Notes: generated by a model from the letters alone, not told the origin. DNA of 64,000 nt from Candidatus Nitrososphaera evergladensis SR1 (GCF_000730285.1 NZ_CP007174.1:930001-994000); one strand, 5' to 3'. Positions 16,055-25,517 are shown, numbered from the stretch's first letter. Numbers and translations: made by a program.

Positions 16055-18679
16055 TTGCTTGATTATAGTTTAAAGACGAATAGGAACATGCTGGCCTTTC
16101 TGATGGCTGTCCTGTTCTTTGCATCCCTCAGCACGGTGCTGTTTGAGCTTGCTCTGACCCGCGTATTTTCCATAATACTGTGGTACGACTATGCGTTCAT
16201 GGCCATCTCTGTCGCGTTCTTTGGGCTTGGGATAGGCTCGCTCCTTGTCCACATGCAAAAGGATTATGGTAACGGTACGCAGCATAGGGGCGGGATATGG
16301 CGCTGGCTGTCGACGCCGCAGACGATGATGACTCCTGCGGCGCTTGCAAAAAAGATAACCGAACACTCTATCGCGTATGCAATCTCGGTGCCCCTGTTCA
16401 TTCTTGCAATCGCGCTAATCCCGCCTGATACGTCGTACATCTATGTCTTTTACCTCATATCGTCGATCCCGTTCTTTTTCGCAGGGTCCATAATGGCGCT
16501 CGTCTTCTTTGCCATGCCCCGGCAGATAAGCAAGCTGTACTTTGCAGACTTGGTGGGCGCCTCCTCTGCGGCCCTGATGCTTGACCCGCTGATGCTTGGC
16601 CTGGGGGCAGAATCGGTACTCTTGCTGACGTCGCTTCTGGTCGCAGGGTCTGCAATCATCGGTGCGCTGCTGCTCCTGAGGAATGGCAACAGCCGCCAAA
16701 AAGCAGCAGGGCCGCCGGAAGCAATGGTGATGACGAAAAGGTCGAAAATAACTGCCGCCGTAGTCCTTGCAGGGATTGCCATCCTGCTCGTGGTCAGCAG
16801 CCCTGCCGCAATGGCCGCGATGCAGCCGCAGGTGGCCAAGGGCATCGACACCTTTGCCAAGGTTCACCCCGGGCCAAACAAAGGACTGTACTGGCAGCTG
16901 AAAAATCCGGCCTTTGAGCACCTGTCTGCAATGTGGAACTCGTTTTCAAGAGTCGATGTAACAACACAGCATTCCCTTGAAGGAGTCGACGTTGGCGCCG
17001 GCACGCCTGTCCGGAGCTCGCACGAGCTTGCGCACATCATAATAGACGCCGATGCTGGCACGCCGATATACGGATGGTCAGGCGACAGGGCCGACCTTGC
17101 ATGGATGCGCGATTATATGGACTATGTTCCGTACAACTTGACAAGGGCGGGCCACGTCCTTGTGATCGGGGGCGGGGGCGGCGAGGACATCATGATGGCC
17201 CTTGCAGGAGGCGCTGACAAGGTGACTGCTGTCGAGATAAACCCGTTGATAGTGTCTGCAGTAAAGCGCTTTGGAGGGCCGGCCAACGTGTACGACAACC
17301 CCAACGTCGACCTGTTCATAGATGACGGCAGGCGCTTCATCAGCTCAACGATTGACAAGTATGACGTGATAACGATAAAACTGGTCGACTCGTGGGCGGC
17401 GCAGCTTGCCGGGGGCTACGCCCTGTCAGAGAACTACCTTTACACGGTAGAGGCGTTCCAGCAGTACTATAGGCACCTGAGCAATGATGACGGGATGCTG
17501 GTGATGATCCGCTGGAACTTTGAGCTTCCCCGGCTCATGCCAATAGTGGCCGAGTCGGTGGCAAGGGAGACCGGCCAGAGCATGGAAGACGCAAGCAAGC
17601 AAATAATGGTAGTAGAAGACCGTCCCGGACTGTACTTTGGCCGCACGCAGGACTCTCAGCAGTACTATCCGGTGCTTGTCATGGTCAAGGCTTCGCCCTT
17701 TACCGACGAGCAAGTGAACCTGGTGAAGCAAAAGGCCGAGGCAGGCCGCGCAGACGTGACGATGCTTGCAGACTCGATGATAAACCCGCCGTACGACAAG
17801 CTGTTCTCAAGCGCCAGCACTTACGGCGACTATGTGGCGGCATCCTCGCTTGGAAACCCCAAGGTCCCAACTGACGATTCGCCGTTCTACTTTGCAAAAG
17901 AACCGGTGCCGCAGCAGATGGTGATACTGCTTGAAACCGTGCTTGTAATCTCGGCTGCACTGTCGGTTATCCTGGTGTACCATGCAAGAAAGACCGGGAC
18001 GAAATTCAGGCAGAGGGGAGAGCCGGGAATGACCGCGCGCACGGCCGGCTTTGTGATGTTTGCGGTGTTTATCGGCCTTGGATTCATGATACTTGAAATC
18101 ACGTTCATACAGAAATTCCTGCTGCTGCTTGGTACCCCGATAATGGCCCTGACTGTGATACTGTTCTCCATCTTGCTTTCAAGCGGCATCGGCGCGTACG
18201 TGAGTGGCAGGATGTTCCGGGACAGGCCGCACAGGGCAGTGTTTGTGTCAGTGCCGATACTTGTGAGCATCATACTGTCTTACTTTTTCTTCCTGCAGGG
18301 CATAATCGATTCAAGCATCACTATGGAACTTTCTTCAAGGGCCGCCCTTACCTTTGCACTGCTGTTTCCCTCCGGCCTGCTGATGGGGTTCCAGTTCCCT
18401 GCGCTCATAAGGATGGCGTCTACGCCTTTGCGCTTTGCCAACGGTGCGCGCGAGAACAAGAACAACAATAACACCACTCTCCTCTGGGGAATAAACGTGA
18501 TAGCGTCCATACTGGGGACCGTGCTTGCCGCAATGCTGGCCATGATAATAGGGTTCAACGGGAACCTGCTTGTCGGCCTTGCGATGTACGCAGGTGCAGG
18601 AGCGTCGGCGCTATTGTCGTTTGTAGCCGGAAAAAGGTACTATGCAAACCAAGCTCCTCCGCTGACAGAGCGCGAATAA
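16055..18679 (+). CDS. Membrane-embedded spermidine-synthase-like protein
   Basis: 874 residues. The N-terminal half has six to seven membrane helices (about 12-265). A central SpeE-like Rossmann methyltransferase/aminopropyltransferase domain (about 350-530) includes VLVIGGGGGEDIMMAL, the acidic VEINP, and IDDGRRFI with the following D-V-I-x-x-K. Another membrane block of about seven helices (about 625-865) follows. Such TM-fused polyamine-synthase-like proteins are common in archaea and bacteria, but their substrate is unknown. The start could be TTG at 16055, with an AGGAGAG 10 bases upstream, or ATG at 16088. Confidence 0.8.
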   Translation: MLDYSLKTNRNMLAFLMAVLFFASLSTVLFELALTRVFSIILWYDYAFMAISVAFFGLGIGSLLVHMQKDYGNGTQHRGGIWRWLSTPQTMMTPAALAKKITEHSIAYAISVPLFILAIALIPPDTSYIYVFYLISSIPFFFAGSIMALVFFAMPRQISKLYFADLVGASSAALMLDPLMLGLGAESVLLLTSLLVAGSAIIGALLLLRNGNSRQKAAGPPEAMVMTKRSKITAAVVLAGIAILLVVSSPAAMAAMQPQVAKGIDTFAKVHPGPNKGLYWQLKNPAFEHLSAMWNSFSRVDVTTQHSLEGVDVGAGTPVRSSHELAHIIIDADAGTPIYGWSGDRADLAWMRDYMDYVPYNLTRAGHVLVIGGGGGEDIMMALAGGADKVTAVEINPLIVSAVKRFGGPANVYDNPNVDLFIDDGRRFISSTIDKYDVITIKLVDSWAAQLAGGYALSENYLYTVEAFQQYYRHLSNDDGMLVMIRWNFELPRLMPIVAESVARETGQSMEDASKQIMVVEDRPGLYFGRTQDSQQYYPVLVMVKASPFTDEQVNLVKQKAEAGRADVTMLADSMINPPYDKLFSSASTYGDYVAASSLGNPKVPTDDSPFYFAKEPVPQQMVILLETVLVISAALSVILVYHARKTGTKFRQRGEPGMTARTAGFVMFAVFIGLGFMILEITFIQKFLLLLGTPIMALTVILFSILLSSGIGAYVSGRMFRDRPHRAVFVSVPILVSIILSYFFFLQGIIDSSITMELSSRAALTFALLFPSGLLMGFQFPALIRMASTPLRFANGARENKNNNNTTLLWGINVIASILGTVLAAMLAMIIGFNGNLLVGLAMYAGAGASALLSFVAGKRYYANQAPPLTERE

Positions 18680-18703
18680 AATTTTTCTTTTCTCCCTTTC
18701 TCG

Positions 18704-19792
18704 TTATTTGTTGTCCGCGTCTGTCTTCCAGTCGCGCCTGTAGATCTCGTCTCGAAGTTTCTGTCCTTTAAACATGTGAAAATACGCGTTTCTTACCTTG
18801 CTCTGCCTTTCAAGCTCTGCCTGTATCCACAGGTTCTCAAACATGGAGTAGTACGTAAAGACCGTTGACTCGCTGTTAGAATACGTCGCAAGACCCGTGG
18901 CGTCTGAAAACGTGCTCTTGGCATCGTCGCTTACCTCAATAGCAAGCGAATAGGTCTGGTCTATCACAAGCGTTGTTATCTTGCTCTTTACGGCTTTTTC
19001 AATGAATGCCACGTTGATGCGGTCATGTTTTTGCTTGATCTTTTGCTTGTAGGTGTCCTTCATCGTTTCGTCGTCGACCTTGACCAGCACCTTTACGGCC
19101 GCCCCTCGGCCACTTGCCTCTCCAAGCAGGTCCAGTATGCCGTCCTTTTCTGCCCTGTAAAAGGAATTGATGGTCGAAAAGAGGATGAGGACGTCAAACG
19201 TGGCAGAATCTATCAGTGCCTTTGCAAGATGCAGCGCCTTGGAAGGCTCTCTTATTGTATCGATGAATTCGCTCTGGATTCCTCGCTCTATTTCGCGCAG
19301 CTTGTCCTTTGCCGGAACCGTCCTGCCAAGCAGGCTGTCAAACAGGTATTGCTGCATCCTGACAAATTGTGGACGCCTGGTCAAAAGCGCCTGACTAGGG
19401 TGCCCTTCTTCGCCGCCATCTGCGTGACAGATATACATAGAGCCGTCAACAATGCAAAAACTGCTGGCAATTTGTCCTTCCGCATGGTAGACATCTGCAT
19501 ATTTTATCAGCTGCTTTAAAGCCGCGGAAGTATCTTTTGTGATGCTGGTGATGACGCGCAGCTGCAAGTTCTTTTTCTTGAGATCTGCAAAAAACACCGC
19601 TAGCTGTTTTGCATTTGCTGCCTGCCCAAACCTTGCAAGAGGGTCAAGGCAGAAATCAATCTTGTTTGATGCATCTGACAAGAGGCTGAAAATAATAGTA
19701 CCTGGCTCGTCGGCCAGTACGACAAATTCCTCGTTGTCAGCAACGGGATCGCTGTACGACGATGGTGGTAATGATGATGATCCTCGGCCCAA
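18704..19792 (-). CDS. Sensor-domain protein, kinase-less (PLD-like fold)
   Basis: 362 residues. The sequence resembles the N-terminal sensor of archaeal histidine kinases: an LQLRVITSITKDT-like beta-alpha unit (about 75-90), a basic/aromatic QFVRMQQYLFDSLLGRTVPA linker (about 142-161) and a second unit with FDVLILFSTINSFYRAEK (about 193-211). No kinase core (H-box, N or G motifs) follows; it ends after a helical segment. It might be a stand-alone sensor or a transcription-linked partner. No receiver gene is adjacent. Family assignment is from recall of thaumarchaeal kinases. Confidence 0.6.
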   Translation of the reverse strand: MGRGSSSLPPSSYSDPVADNEEFVVLADEPGTIIFSLLSDASNKIDFCLDPLARFGQAANAKQLAVFFADLKKKNLQLRVITSITKDTSAALKQLIKYADVYHAEGQIASSFCIVDGSMYICHADGGEEGHPSQALLTRRPQFVRMQQYLFDSLLGRTVPAKDKLREIERGIQSEFIDTIREPSKALHLAKALIDSATFDVLILFSTINSFYRAEKDGILDLLGEASGRGAAVKVLVKVDDETMKDTYKQKIKQKHDRINVAFIEKAVKSKITTLVIDQTYSLAIEVSDDAKSTFSDATGLATYSNSESTVFTYYSMFENLWIQAELERQSKVRNAYFHMFKGQKLRDEIYRRDWKTDADNK

Positions 19793-19935
19793 ACAAACTC
19801 TCTGCCTGTTCCTTGGAATGCTAAAGATATAAAGTAGCAGTGCATCTTACGTGAAATTTTCATAGCAAGGACGATACTAAAATTAACTAAATACATGATA
19901 GCAAGCCTTATATTCTAAATTTCTGATAACTCCCT

Positions 19936-20214
19936 GTGCCCACTTTTCTTGACGTCCACAAGGTGCCATTCAGCGAATCAAACCTAAAGGAACTGTGCAT
20001 GTCTCCAACCGACGAGTTTGGAGTCAGACACGTCAACCTTTTCTACAACAAGGATTCCGGCGTGTGTTTTTGCTTGCTGGAAGGACCCGACATGGATGCC
20101 ATTGAAAAGCATCATTCAAAGGTCAACATCAAGTGCGAATGGATAACAGAAGTCACGCTGGCTCGGCCGTCCCCGCCGCCTGATAGTTCCGACAAGCCGA
20201 CAACAACAGCCTAG
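19936..20214 (+). CDS. DUF4242-like small protein
   Basis: 92 residues from a GTG at 19936. A ferredoxin-like alpha/beta fold with the pattern MPTFLDVHKVPFSESNLKEL, then VNLFYNKDSGVCFCLLEGPD and AIEKHHSKVN, typical of DUF4242/SCO4226-like nickel-binding proteins. The tail is Pro/Ser/Thr-rich. Convergent with the zinc-finger gene, with one base between the stop codons. Confidence 0.7.
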   Translation: MPTFLDVHKVPFSESNLKELCMSPTDEFGVRHVNLFYNKDSGVCFCLLEGPDMDAIEKHHSKVNIKCEWITEVTLARPSPPPDSSDKPTTTA

Positions 20215-20215
20215 C

Positions 20216-20758
20216 TTAGTCGCCTTCAAACCGCTTGTGGTTTACGAGGTCGTGCTGATTCTGGAATTCCTTGCCGCACTTGTCACATATGTAATTTGAT
20301 TGCGTCGTGGGAGGAATCTCTGGATAGTCTTTTCTCTCCTCGCTCTTGTTTGCAACCTCTCTTTCCTTTATGCCCCCGCCGCGTATTTTCTGCCTTGCAA
20401 AGTTGGGACGCTTTCTTGTCTCGTCAGATATCTGGTACTGCTGCTTGTACTTTGTGCCGTTTTCTTCTATTATCTTGCGAATGTGGTACGCGTCCTTGAA
20501 TGCGATATAGCCGTCAAGGCCTTCAAACAATCCAATAATGTCTTGGTCTTGTGTTTTGTTTCTGACGTGCTCTAGGATCTTGTGCTTAAACGCCGGAAAT
20601 TGCAAGTCTTTTAACTTGCCAATCGCGTCGTCAATAAAATCGTCGTCTCCCCTTGCGACTCGCTCTATTGCGCGGTTGATTTTTTCAGTATCAACCATTG
20701 AACGGTGGACCGCAGAATCAATGGTATCCTTGCTGCGGTCCGGCACACGTCTCGTCAT
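20216..20758 (-). CDS. C2H2 zinc-finger protein
   Basis: 180 residues. The central part is helical and charged (DFIDDAIGKLKDLQFPAFKHKILEHV), resembling a DUF2795-type domain; the extreme C-terminus is one classic finger (YICDKCGKEFQNQHDLVNHKRFEGD). Single C-terminal fingers recur in thaumarchaeal proteins, including the one at 44703. Probably nucleic-acid binding; function unknown. Confidence 0.7.
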   Translation of the reverse strand: MTRRVPDRSKDTIDSAVHRSMVDTEKINRAIERVARGDDDFIDDAIGKLKDLQFPAFKHKILEHVRNKTQDQDIIGLFEGLDGYIAFKDAYHIRKIIEENGTKYKQQYQISDETRKRPNFARQKIRGGGIKEREVANKSEERKDYPEIPPTTQSNYICDKCGKEFQNQHDLVNHKRFEGD

Positions 20759-20848
20759 ATGCGTTTTATCCGCACCGATTTTTAAAAACAGTTTCCAGAC
20801 GGCCTGAGCAGGGCGCGGAGGTCGCAGCAGGCAAAAATAATAGCCTTC

Positions 20849-21568
20849 TTGCGCCTATCTACATTGGTGGTGGACAAGCTGTTTGTCGCAATCATTGCAG
20901 CAGCAAGCCTGATATCAATAGCGGTGGTTGCGGCTTTTGCATCTGAAGTACTGCAGTCATCGTCGTCATCATCTCCATTATTATCGTCGCCAGCTATGCA
21001 GCAGAATAATAAAGAACGGGTCGGGTTTTTCGCTAGTACAAACAACAACGATAACAACAACAGCAGCCTCATAGTTGACCAGAAAGGCGACGCGAGGCCA
21101 GACCAGCAATACAAAACCAGCATAGTGCCTGCCGTCATGGGGTATCATGATATCCTGTGGGCCGATGTCCGCAAGACTGCCAATGGCGATGATGATGGTA
21201 CATTTCTTTTGACAGCCGGCCTTGCCGGCGATCCCAACTTGAATGAAAAATACGAAACAACGTACGTATGGCACATCATGACTTCTTTCAATCATGTCTA
21301 CACGGTAATCTTGCCAAATTTTGCGCCAGACTCTGGTTTTGCCGCAAAGGGATGGTACTTTGCCGTCTACAACAATACTGGCCAGAAATACACGGTTCCA
21401 ATGACGCGCATATCTTTTGACATGCCCAGAGACCGGGTTGAATTTCCACTAGAAGCGTCGCTCGTAGGCAGCCCGCAGTCGTTCCACTACTGGGTGAGCG
21501 TGCACGTGAGGGTTGACAGCCAGAATCTTGACAAACCTCCTGACTATTTGATGGATTACGCCCCATGA
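20849..21568 (+). CDS. Exported protein with beta-rich domain
   Basis: About 239 residues. An N-terminal hydrophobic segment (about 10-30) is a signal peptide or anchor, followed by a Ser/Asn-rich linker (about 35-75) and a beta-rich domain (about 85-235) with many aromatic residues (YETTYVWHIMTSFNHVYTV, GWYFAVYNNTG). No family recognised. Start uncertain: TTG at 20849, TTG at 20864 or the following GTGs. Likely extracellular and anchored. Confidence 0.55.
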   Translation: MRLSTLVVDKLFVAIIAAASLISIAVVAAFASEVLQSSSSSSPLLSSPAMQQNNKERVGFFASTNNNDNNNSSLIVDQKGDARPDQQYKTSIVPAVMGYHDILWADVRKTANGDDDGTFLLTAGLAGDPNLNEKYETTYVWHIMTSFNHVYTVILPNFAPDSGFAAKGWYFAVYNNTGQKYTVPMTRISFDMPRDRVEFPLEASLVGSPQSFHYWVSVHVRVDSQNLDKPPDYLMDYAP

Positions 21569-21621
21569 TAGCTTCTCTCCAGTGCCTGCAAAACGTGGAA
21601 AGAGGATGCAGTAGTCTCTTT

Positions 21622-22095
21622 TTACATTGCCTTGCCAAAATCCCACGCAGAAAAGAATTTCGGCGTGATCTGGATCACAAGCTCTGTCCCGTTTCTGGTG
21701 TTGTCCATCAGCATCTTTGCCAGCGGGTGCTCGAGCGTGCCAAGGTACTTTAGGTTTATCTTTTCCACGATTGCCAAGTTCTTTTGCCTGTCTTCAGATA
21801 TGCTTGCTTCTCCCCTTCCCTTTACTCCCTTGTATGGAAAGTTCTCGTCGTCGATGGAAAAGTAGATCTTGCCCGGGTTTCTCCTTATGTTCTGAATCTT
21901 TTTTGTCGTCTTTTGTGTTCCTGTGTATATCTTGCCGGATTCCTTGTCATAGTAGAACCAGATAGGCTGGATGTTTGGATAGCCTTCTTCGTCAATGGTG
22001 GCTAGCTGAATGTTGAGCTTGCTTTCAAGAAATCTTTCAACTTCTGCTTCGGTGACAGGACTCGGCATGTCTGGCATAGCCTGTATGAGTTTCAT
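21622..22095 (-). CDS. Pyridoxamine 5'-phosphate oxidase-like (PPOX) flavoprotein
   Basis: 157 residues from the ATG at 22095; an ATG at 22134 is also possible. The split-barrel fold is indicated by NIQLATIDEEGYPNIQPIWF and YTGTQKTTKKIQNIRRNP, the two FMN/F420-contact blocks, and a closing ITPKFFSAWDF. Such proteins reduce substrates with F420 or FMN, or bind haem. Second PPOX-type gene at 41204. Confidence 0.8.
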   Translation of the reverse strand: MKLIQAMPDMPSPVTEAEVERFLESKLNIQLATIDEEGYPNIQPIWFYYDKESGKIYTGTQKTTKKIQNIRRNPGKIYFSIDDENFPYKGVKGRGEASISEDRQKNLAIVEKINLKYLGTLEHPLAKMLMDNTRNGTELVIQITPKFFSAWDFGKAM

Positions 22096-22244
22096 GTGTG
22101 TACGTACGTTAGGGTCAAGTTTTGATATAAACATTGAGATGCTACAAAAATATGTACGAAGACTTTAATTGCCAGTTAATGTTTTTCGCGCGATTTTGAT
22201 GATGACGTCAAACCCGTAAATAGAAAGGACGCATTATATTCTGC

Positions 22245-22604
22245 ATGGCAGGAGAAGCCAGAGGGTTTCAAAAAGTGGCAAACAAGGGCGACTTGAAGGA
22301 AGGTGGCCTTCTAGGAGTGGAGGTTGAAGGAAACAAGATTGTGCTGGCCCTGGTGGAAGGCAAGGTCTATGCGATGGACGCGGTCTGCTCACACGAGGGC
22401 GGGCCGTTGGAAGAAGGCGAGCTTATGGGGCACGACCTCAAATGTCCTTGGCACTATGCTCTTTTTGACGTGCGCAGTGGCAAAGTGTCTGACGCAACAG
22501 TGTGGGCAACTGACCAGAAATCCTATCCTGTGCAGGTTGACCAGTCGACAGGTGACATTCTGGTAAACCTTGGCGGCGGAGCGGCAACGACAAGCACCGC
22601 GTAG
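22245..22604 (+). CDS. Rieske-type ferredoxin
   Basis: 119 residues with both Rieske boxes: CSHEGGPLEEGEL (C-x-H) and CPWHYALFDVRSG (C-x2-H), binding a 2Fe-2S cluster. It is short with no membrane helix, so a soluble electron carrier rather than a cytochrome bc subunit. ATG at 22245 follows a TATTATATT-like region and a TGACGTCA palindrome at 22203-22210. A repetitive Ala/Thr-rich tail is present. Partner oxygenase not in view. Confidence 0.92.
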   Translation: MAGEARGFQKVANKGDLKEGGLLGVEVEGNKIVLALVEGKVYAMDAVCSHEGGPLEEGELMGHDLKCPWHYALFDVRSGKVSDATVWATDQKSYPVQVDQSTGDILVNLGGGAATTSTA

Positions 22605-22645
22605 CAGTAGTATAGTGTACAAGTCGTTGTTCTTGTAATGTTATA

Positions 22646-23263
22646 TCATCTTGGGGTTCTTGGTTTGCGGAGCATCGGAAAGATGGTCGGCGACTTGCCC
22701 GCATGGATGGTGCCAAGTAACTCAAACCCGTGCCGTTCGTAGAGGGGGATATTCTTTGGATTTGAAGATTCAAGATAGGCAAGCTTGTGGTCGCGGTCGC
22801 ACGTGACAAGTGCATGCTGCATTAAAGCAGAGCCGAATCCCTTGCCCTGTTGAGACGGGTCGACACCTATGAGCGGCAGATACCAGTGCGGCTCACTTGG
22901 GTGATAGCTACCCATCTGCTCAAATACTGCAAGGGCGTCCTTCTGAATCTCCTCCGGCACGGTGCGCTGCAATAGTGTGGTTAGCTCGTCTTCGTCGGGG
23001 TGGACATCCGGTGGAAGCCACAATGCTACGCCGGCGTACCCATCAACATAGTATGCACTCCCATGAGTAAACGCTCTTCCTCCGAACGCCTTGACAAAGC
23101 TGGGGAAATGCGTGAGGTACTGCAGCGGATCTGGCCATGCCCATCGCGCAGCAGGGTCTGCGCTAAACGCCAGTACCAAGACATCAATTGCCGCTGCAGC
23201 TTCATTGTCTGTTGTAGTAGTCTTGATTAGCGACGCTGTCATGGCCCTTGTAGAAGTAATCAT
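22646..23263 (-). CDS. GNAT-family N-acetyltransferase
   Basis: 205 residues. The acetyl-CoA motif A is VDPSQQGKGFGSALM, followed by LESSNPKNIPLYERHGFE, the usual motif B. The N-terminal part carries AFSADPAARWAWPD, seen in GNATs of this subfamily. An internal ATG at 23242 is an alternative start. Substrate unknown. It opens a run of four minus-strand genes of bacterial look (22.6-24.9 kb), with a lower-GC composition than the genes to the left, suggesting transfer. Confidence 0.85.
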   Translation of the reverse strand: MITSTRAMTASLIKTTTTDNEAAAAIDVLVLAFSADPAARWAWPDPLQYLTHFPSFVKAFGGRAFTHGSAYYVDGYAGVALWLPPDVHPDEDELTTLLQRTVPEEIQKDALAVFEQMGSYHPSEPHWYLPLIGVDPSQQGKGFGSALMQHALVTCDRDHKLAYLESSNPKNIPLYERHGFELLGTIHAGKSPTIFPMLRKPRTPR

Positions 23264-23415
23264 TGCATGGCAAAAAATATTGTTTTCCTTTCACAACAGT
23301 TGAGAGGATCTGTCGATTTAAACAAACATCTCTTGCTTGCAGTCTACTCTCCGAGAATCTTTTTTGTTGAGGAATGCTAACTTGGCGGGCTGGTCTTCTT
23401 TTCATTTTTTTGACT

Positions 23416-23793
23416 TCAGCTCTTGTATTTTCTAGCTTTTACTGATAATTCCTTTACCCTTGCACGCACAATTTTCTTGACAAGCGCCGCTGGCAACGGC
23501 TTCTCAGGTATGAAATGAATGGTTGCGCCTGACACTCTGTAATTTTGCAAGTCTTTTTTCATCGCTTTTACTAGCGGCGGGCTCATGGTGTAAAACGAGC
23601 AGAGTCTTTTCTGAGGGTTTCTCTGAGCAGAAAACCCGACTAGATCGCGTTCTAGTCTGAATATGGGAATCCTATAAGCAATCCTCTCTTCAGCTCCAGG
23701 AACTATGGATTTGATGGTGCGCCTGAGTTTTTCAAGGGCATCGCGCACATCGCCTGGTAATGTTGCCAGATATTCGTCTACGGTTGTAGGCAT
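23416..23793 (-). CDS. DUF1801-like (YdhG family) protein
   Basis: About 125 residues from the ATG at 23793 (MPTTVDEYLATLP), the usual family start; the frame is open to 23874. It carries VPGAEERIAYRIPIFRLERD and the closing MKKDLQNYRVSGATIHFIPEKPLP. This family includes the bacterial Fra-type frataxin-like iron chaperones and other uncharacterised proteins. Confidence 0.75.
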   Translation of the reverse strand: MPTTVDEYLATLPGDVRDALEKLRRTIKSIVPGAEERIAYRIPIFRLERDLVGFSAQRNPQKRLCSFYTMSPPLVKAMKKDLQNYRVSGATIHFIPEKPLPAALVKKIVRARVKELSVKARKYKS

Positions 23794-23954
23794 GCTTGTG
23801 GTTGGTTGGAAGAAATTTTCTTTACGCATGTTTATCTTTTTTGCAAACGTCAGGCTGTCGAGTTTTCCAACCAAATGCTTTGGTATTAAAGTCGGCCATG
23901 TACTTTCTGTCTTCTGCTGGAATTTTCAAAATAGACTACAGGGTTCATCTTCTA

Positions 23955-24434
23955 TTATTGCCCAGCGTATGCTTTTTGCAGAGTGGCAATATCGAACTTT
24001 TTCATTTTAAGAAACGCTTCGGTTACTCGCGCTATTTTCTTCTCGTCTTTATCCTTCATCATCTCGCCCATAACAGTAGGCACAACCTGCCATGAGAGAC
24101 CATACTTGTCTTTGAGCCAGCCGCACTGTTCAGCTTCGGGAACTGCAGAAAGCTTCTGCCAGTAATAGTCAATTTCTTCTTGGGTGTCACAGTGTACCAT
24201 GAATGAGATAGATTCATTGAACTTGAAGAAAGGTCCTGCACTTATGGCCATAAACGGCTGACCGGAGAGCTCAAATGAAACGATGTCACAATCGCTAGAT
24301 GGCGTGTTGTGAATTGTCGTCACATTCGTTATCCTTGAGTTCGGAAATATGGATACATAGAACTCGGTCGCCTCCTTTGCTTCCTTGTCGAACCATAAAT
24401 GTGGTGTGATTTTTTGGACAATAGCTTTGCTCAT
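23955..24434 (-). CDS. PhnB-like VOC-fold protein
   Basis: 159 residues from the ATG at 24434 (MSKAIVQKITPHLWF). The fold resembles 3-demethylubiquinone-9 3-methyltransferase-like VOC proteins: DKEAKEATEFYVSIFPNS, FMAISAGPFFKFNESISF and CGWLKDKYGLSWQVVP are family hallmarks. Despite the family name, catalytic function is usually unknown. It often occurs beside AHSA1-like genes in bacteria, as here, supporting joint transfer. Confidence 0.85.
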   Translation of the reverse strand: MSKAIVQKITPHLWFDKEAKEATEFYVSIFPNSRITNVTTIHNTPSSDCDIVSFELSGQPFMAISAGPFFKFNESISFMVHCDTQEEIDYYWQKLSAVPEAEQCGWLKDKYGLSWQVVPTVMGEMMKDKDEKKIARVTEAFLKMKKFDIATLQKAYAGQ

Positions 24435-24467
24435 AGGTGTCCTATAGCAAATGGCATAAAAGGCATT

Positions 24468-24483
24468 GCTCCCCAAGGGGAGC
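24468..24483. terminator. Perfect GC-rich hairpin
   Basis: GCTCCCC-AA-GGGGAGC, a 7-bp stem with a tight centre, lies downstream of the AHSA1-like gene on the minus strand and is followed by TTTTATG. A likely terminator for that gene. Confidence 0.5.
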
Positions 24484-24515
24484 CTTGCTAGAAAGGTTCA
24501 CCGATGATATTTTTT

Positions 24516-24941
24516 TCAATTGCTTGCTTCAACGTATTTCTTAAAGTTGTCCAAAATAGCCTGCCAGCCGCCACGCTGCATTTCAAGGGGATTGGTGCTT
24601 TCAGCTTCAAAAGTTTCCACCACTTTGGTTTCAACATCGTTATTCTTTGTGAAAGTAACCTTCACTTTTCTTTCATCGCCAAGAGTGTAAGCAATCAATT
24701 CATTCTTTTTTACTTCGTCATATACGCCGGCAAAGTCAAAGCCAACGCTGCCATCTTTTGCTTCCATTCGGCAAAGGAATTTTCCGCCTGCCCGCAAATC
24801 ATTTTCTGCCCGTGGCGTGTGCCAGTCGTCTGAAGCATTGTTCCATTTAGTGATGTGCTCGGGAGCAGTCCAAAGTTTCCAAACTTTTTCTACAGGAGCA
24901 TTGATTACTGCTTGAACTGCGATTGTTTTTTTCGTGTCCAT
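24516..24941 (-). CDS. AHSA1/SRPBCC-domain protein
   Basis: 141 residues from the ATG at 24941 (MDTKKTIAVQAVINAPVEKV). The SRPBCC ligand-binding fold is shown by APVEKVWKLWTAPEHITKWN at the start and WQAILDNFKKYVEAS at the end. The AHSA1 subfamily is named for the Hsp90 activator, but bacterial and archaeal members bind unknown hydrophobic ligands. Upstream frame to 24986 is judged a leader. Confidence 0.88.
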   Translation of the reverse strand: MDTKKTIAVQAVINAPVEKVWKLWTAPEHITKWNNASDDWHTPRAENDLRAGGKFLCRMEAKDGSVGFDFAGVYDEVKKNELIAYTLGDERKVKVTFTKNNDVETKVVETFEAESTNPLEMQRGGWQAILDNFKKYVEASN

Positions 24942-25183
24942 GAAACTGATTGTGTTCGTTAGTAAATAAAGTCTCTTTATCTCCATAGAAAGGCTACCAT
25001 TTCAAAATTCCAGACGTCTATTTTACAGCTCACAAGATCGTTAATTATTTAAAATTAAGAAAGCAGCAGCTTTCTAACGGTTGGAGATCGCAAGATCCCT
25101 GACGTTGATTGATGAAGAAATAGAATACCGGTGGTCTACAATTTCTATCCAAATGAGGCATTCCACGCAGTGAAATATTCCTT

Positions 25184-25442
25184 GACTTTGAATTACGCGA
25201 AGAAGATCCATTGCTGAAGCAGAAAGACCAGATGCAAAAAGCGATTGCAATGGCTAGTCCAGAGCAACTTGGGCAGATGCAAGAGATGTTCCAGAAACTG
25301 GGCATCGGCAATATCATCCAAACCAGCGCGTAGTTCAAGCGAAGAAGCAGAAAAACTGATAATAACAGAAGGCTGGAAGTTCATCGGGGTTCTTCCGACC
25401 GGAAAAGTTATCATAGAAAAAAGGTTTCCGAACCTAATGTAA
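25184..25442 (+). pseudogene. Integrase C-terminal remnant
   Basis: Two overlapping frames read as one broken protein: a helical part (DFELREEDPLLKQKDQMQKA, continuing to GIGNIIQ) in the first, then, one frameshift later, SSSEEAEKLIITEGWKFIGV and PTGKVIIEK. The second stretch resembles the C-terminal tail I recall from thaumarchaeal tyrosine recombinases. There is no start codon or catalytic core. It lies directly upstream of an integrase N-terminal piece, marking the left border of the accessory island. Identity as recombinase is inference. Confidence 0.4.
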
Positions 25443-25517
25443 GAGCAGGCCCGTCGGTAACTGACTCGCAAATAGTTCTCTAAAGTTGAGTTCGCACAAA
25501 AAGGTGAACTCGAAAAA

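Noticed and set aside
25448-25457. GGCCCGTCGG shared with 54840-54849 as possible att sites of one large element
   Set aside because: Only ten bases match, no tRNA gene is present and the flanks differ; chance is likely.
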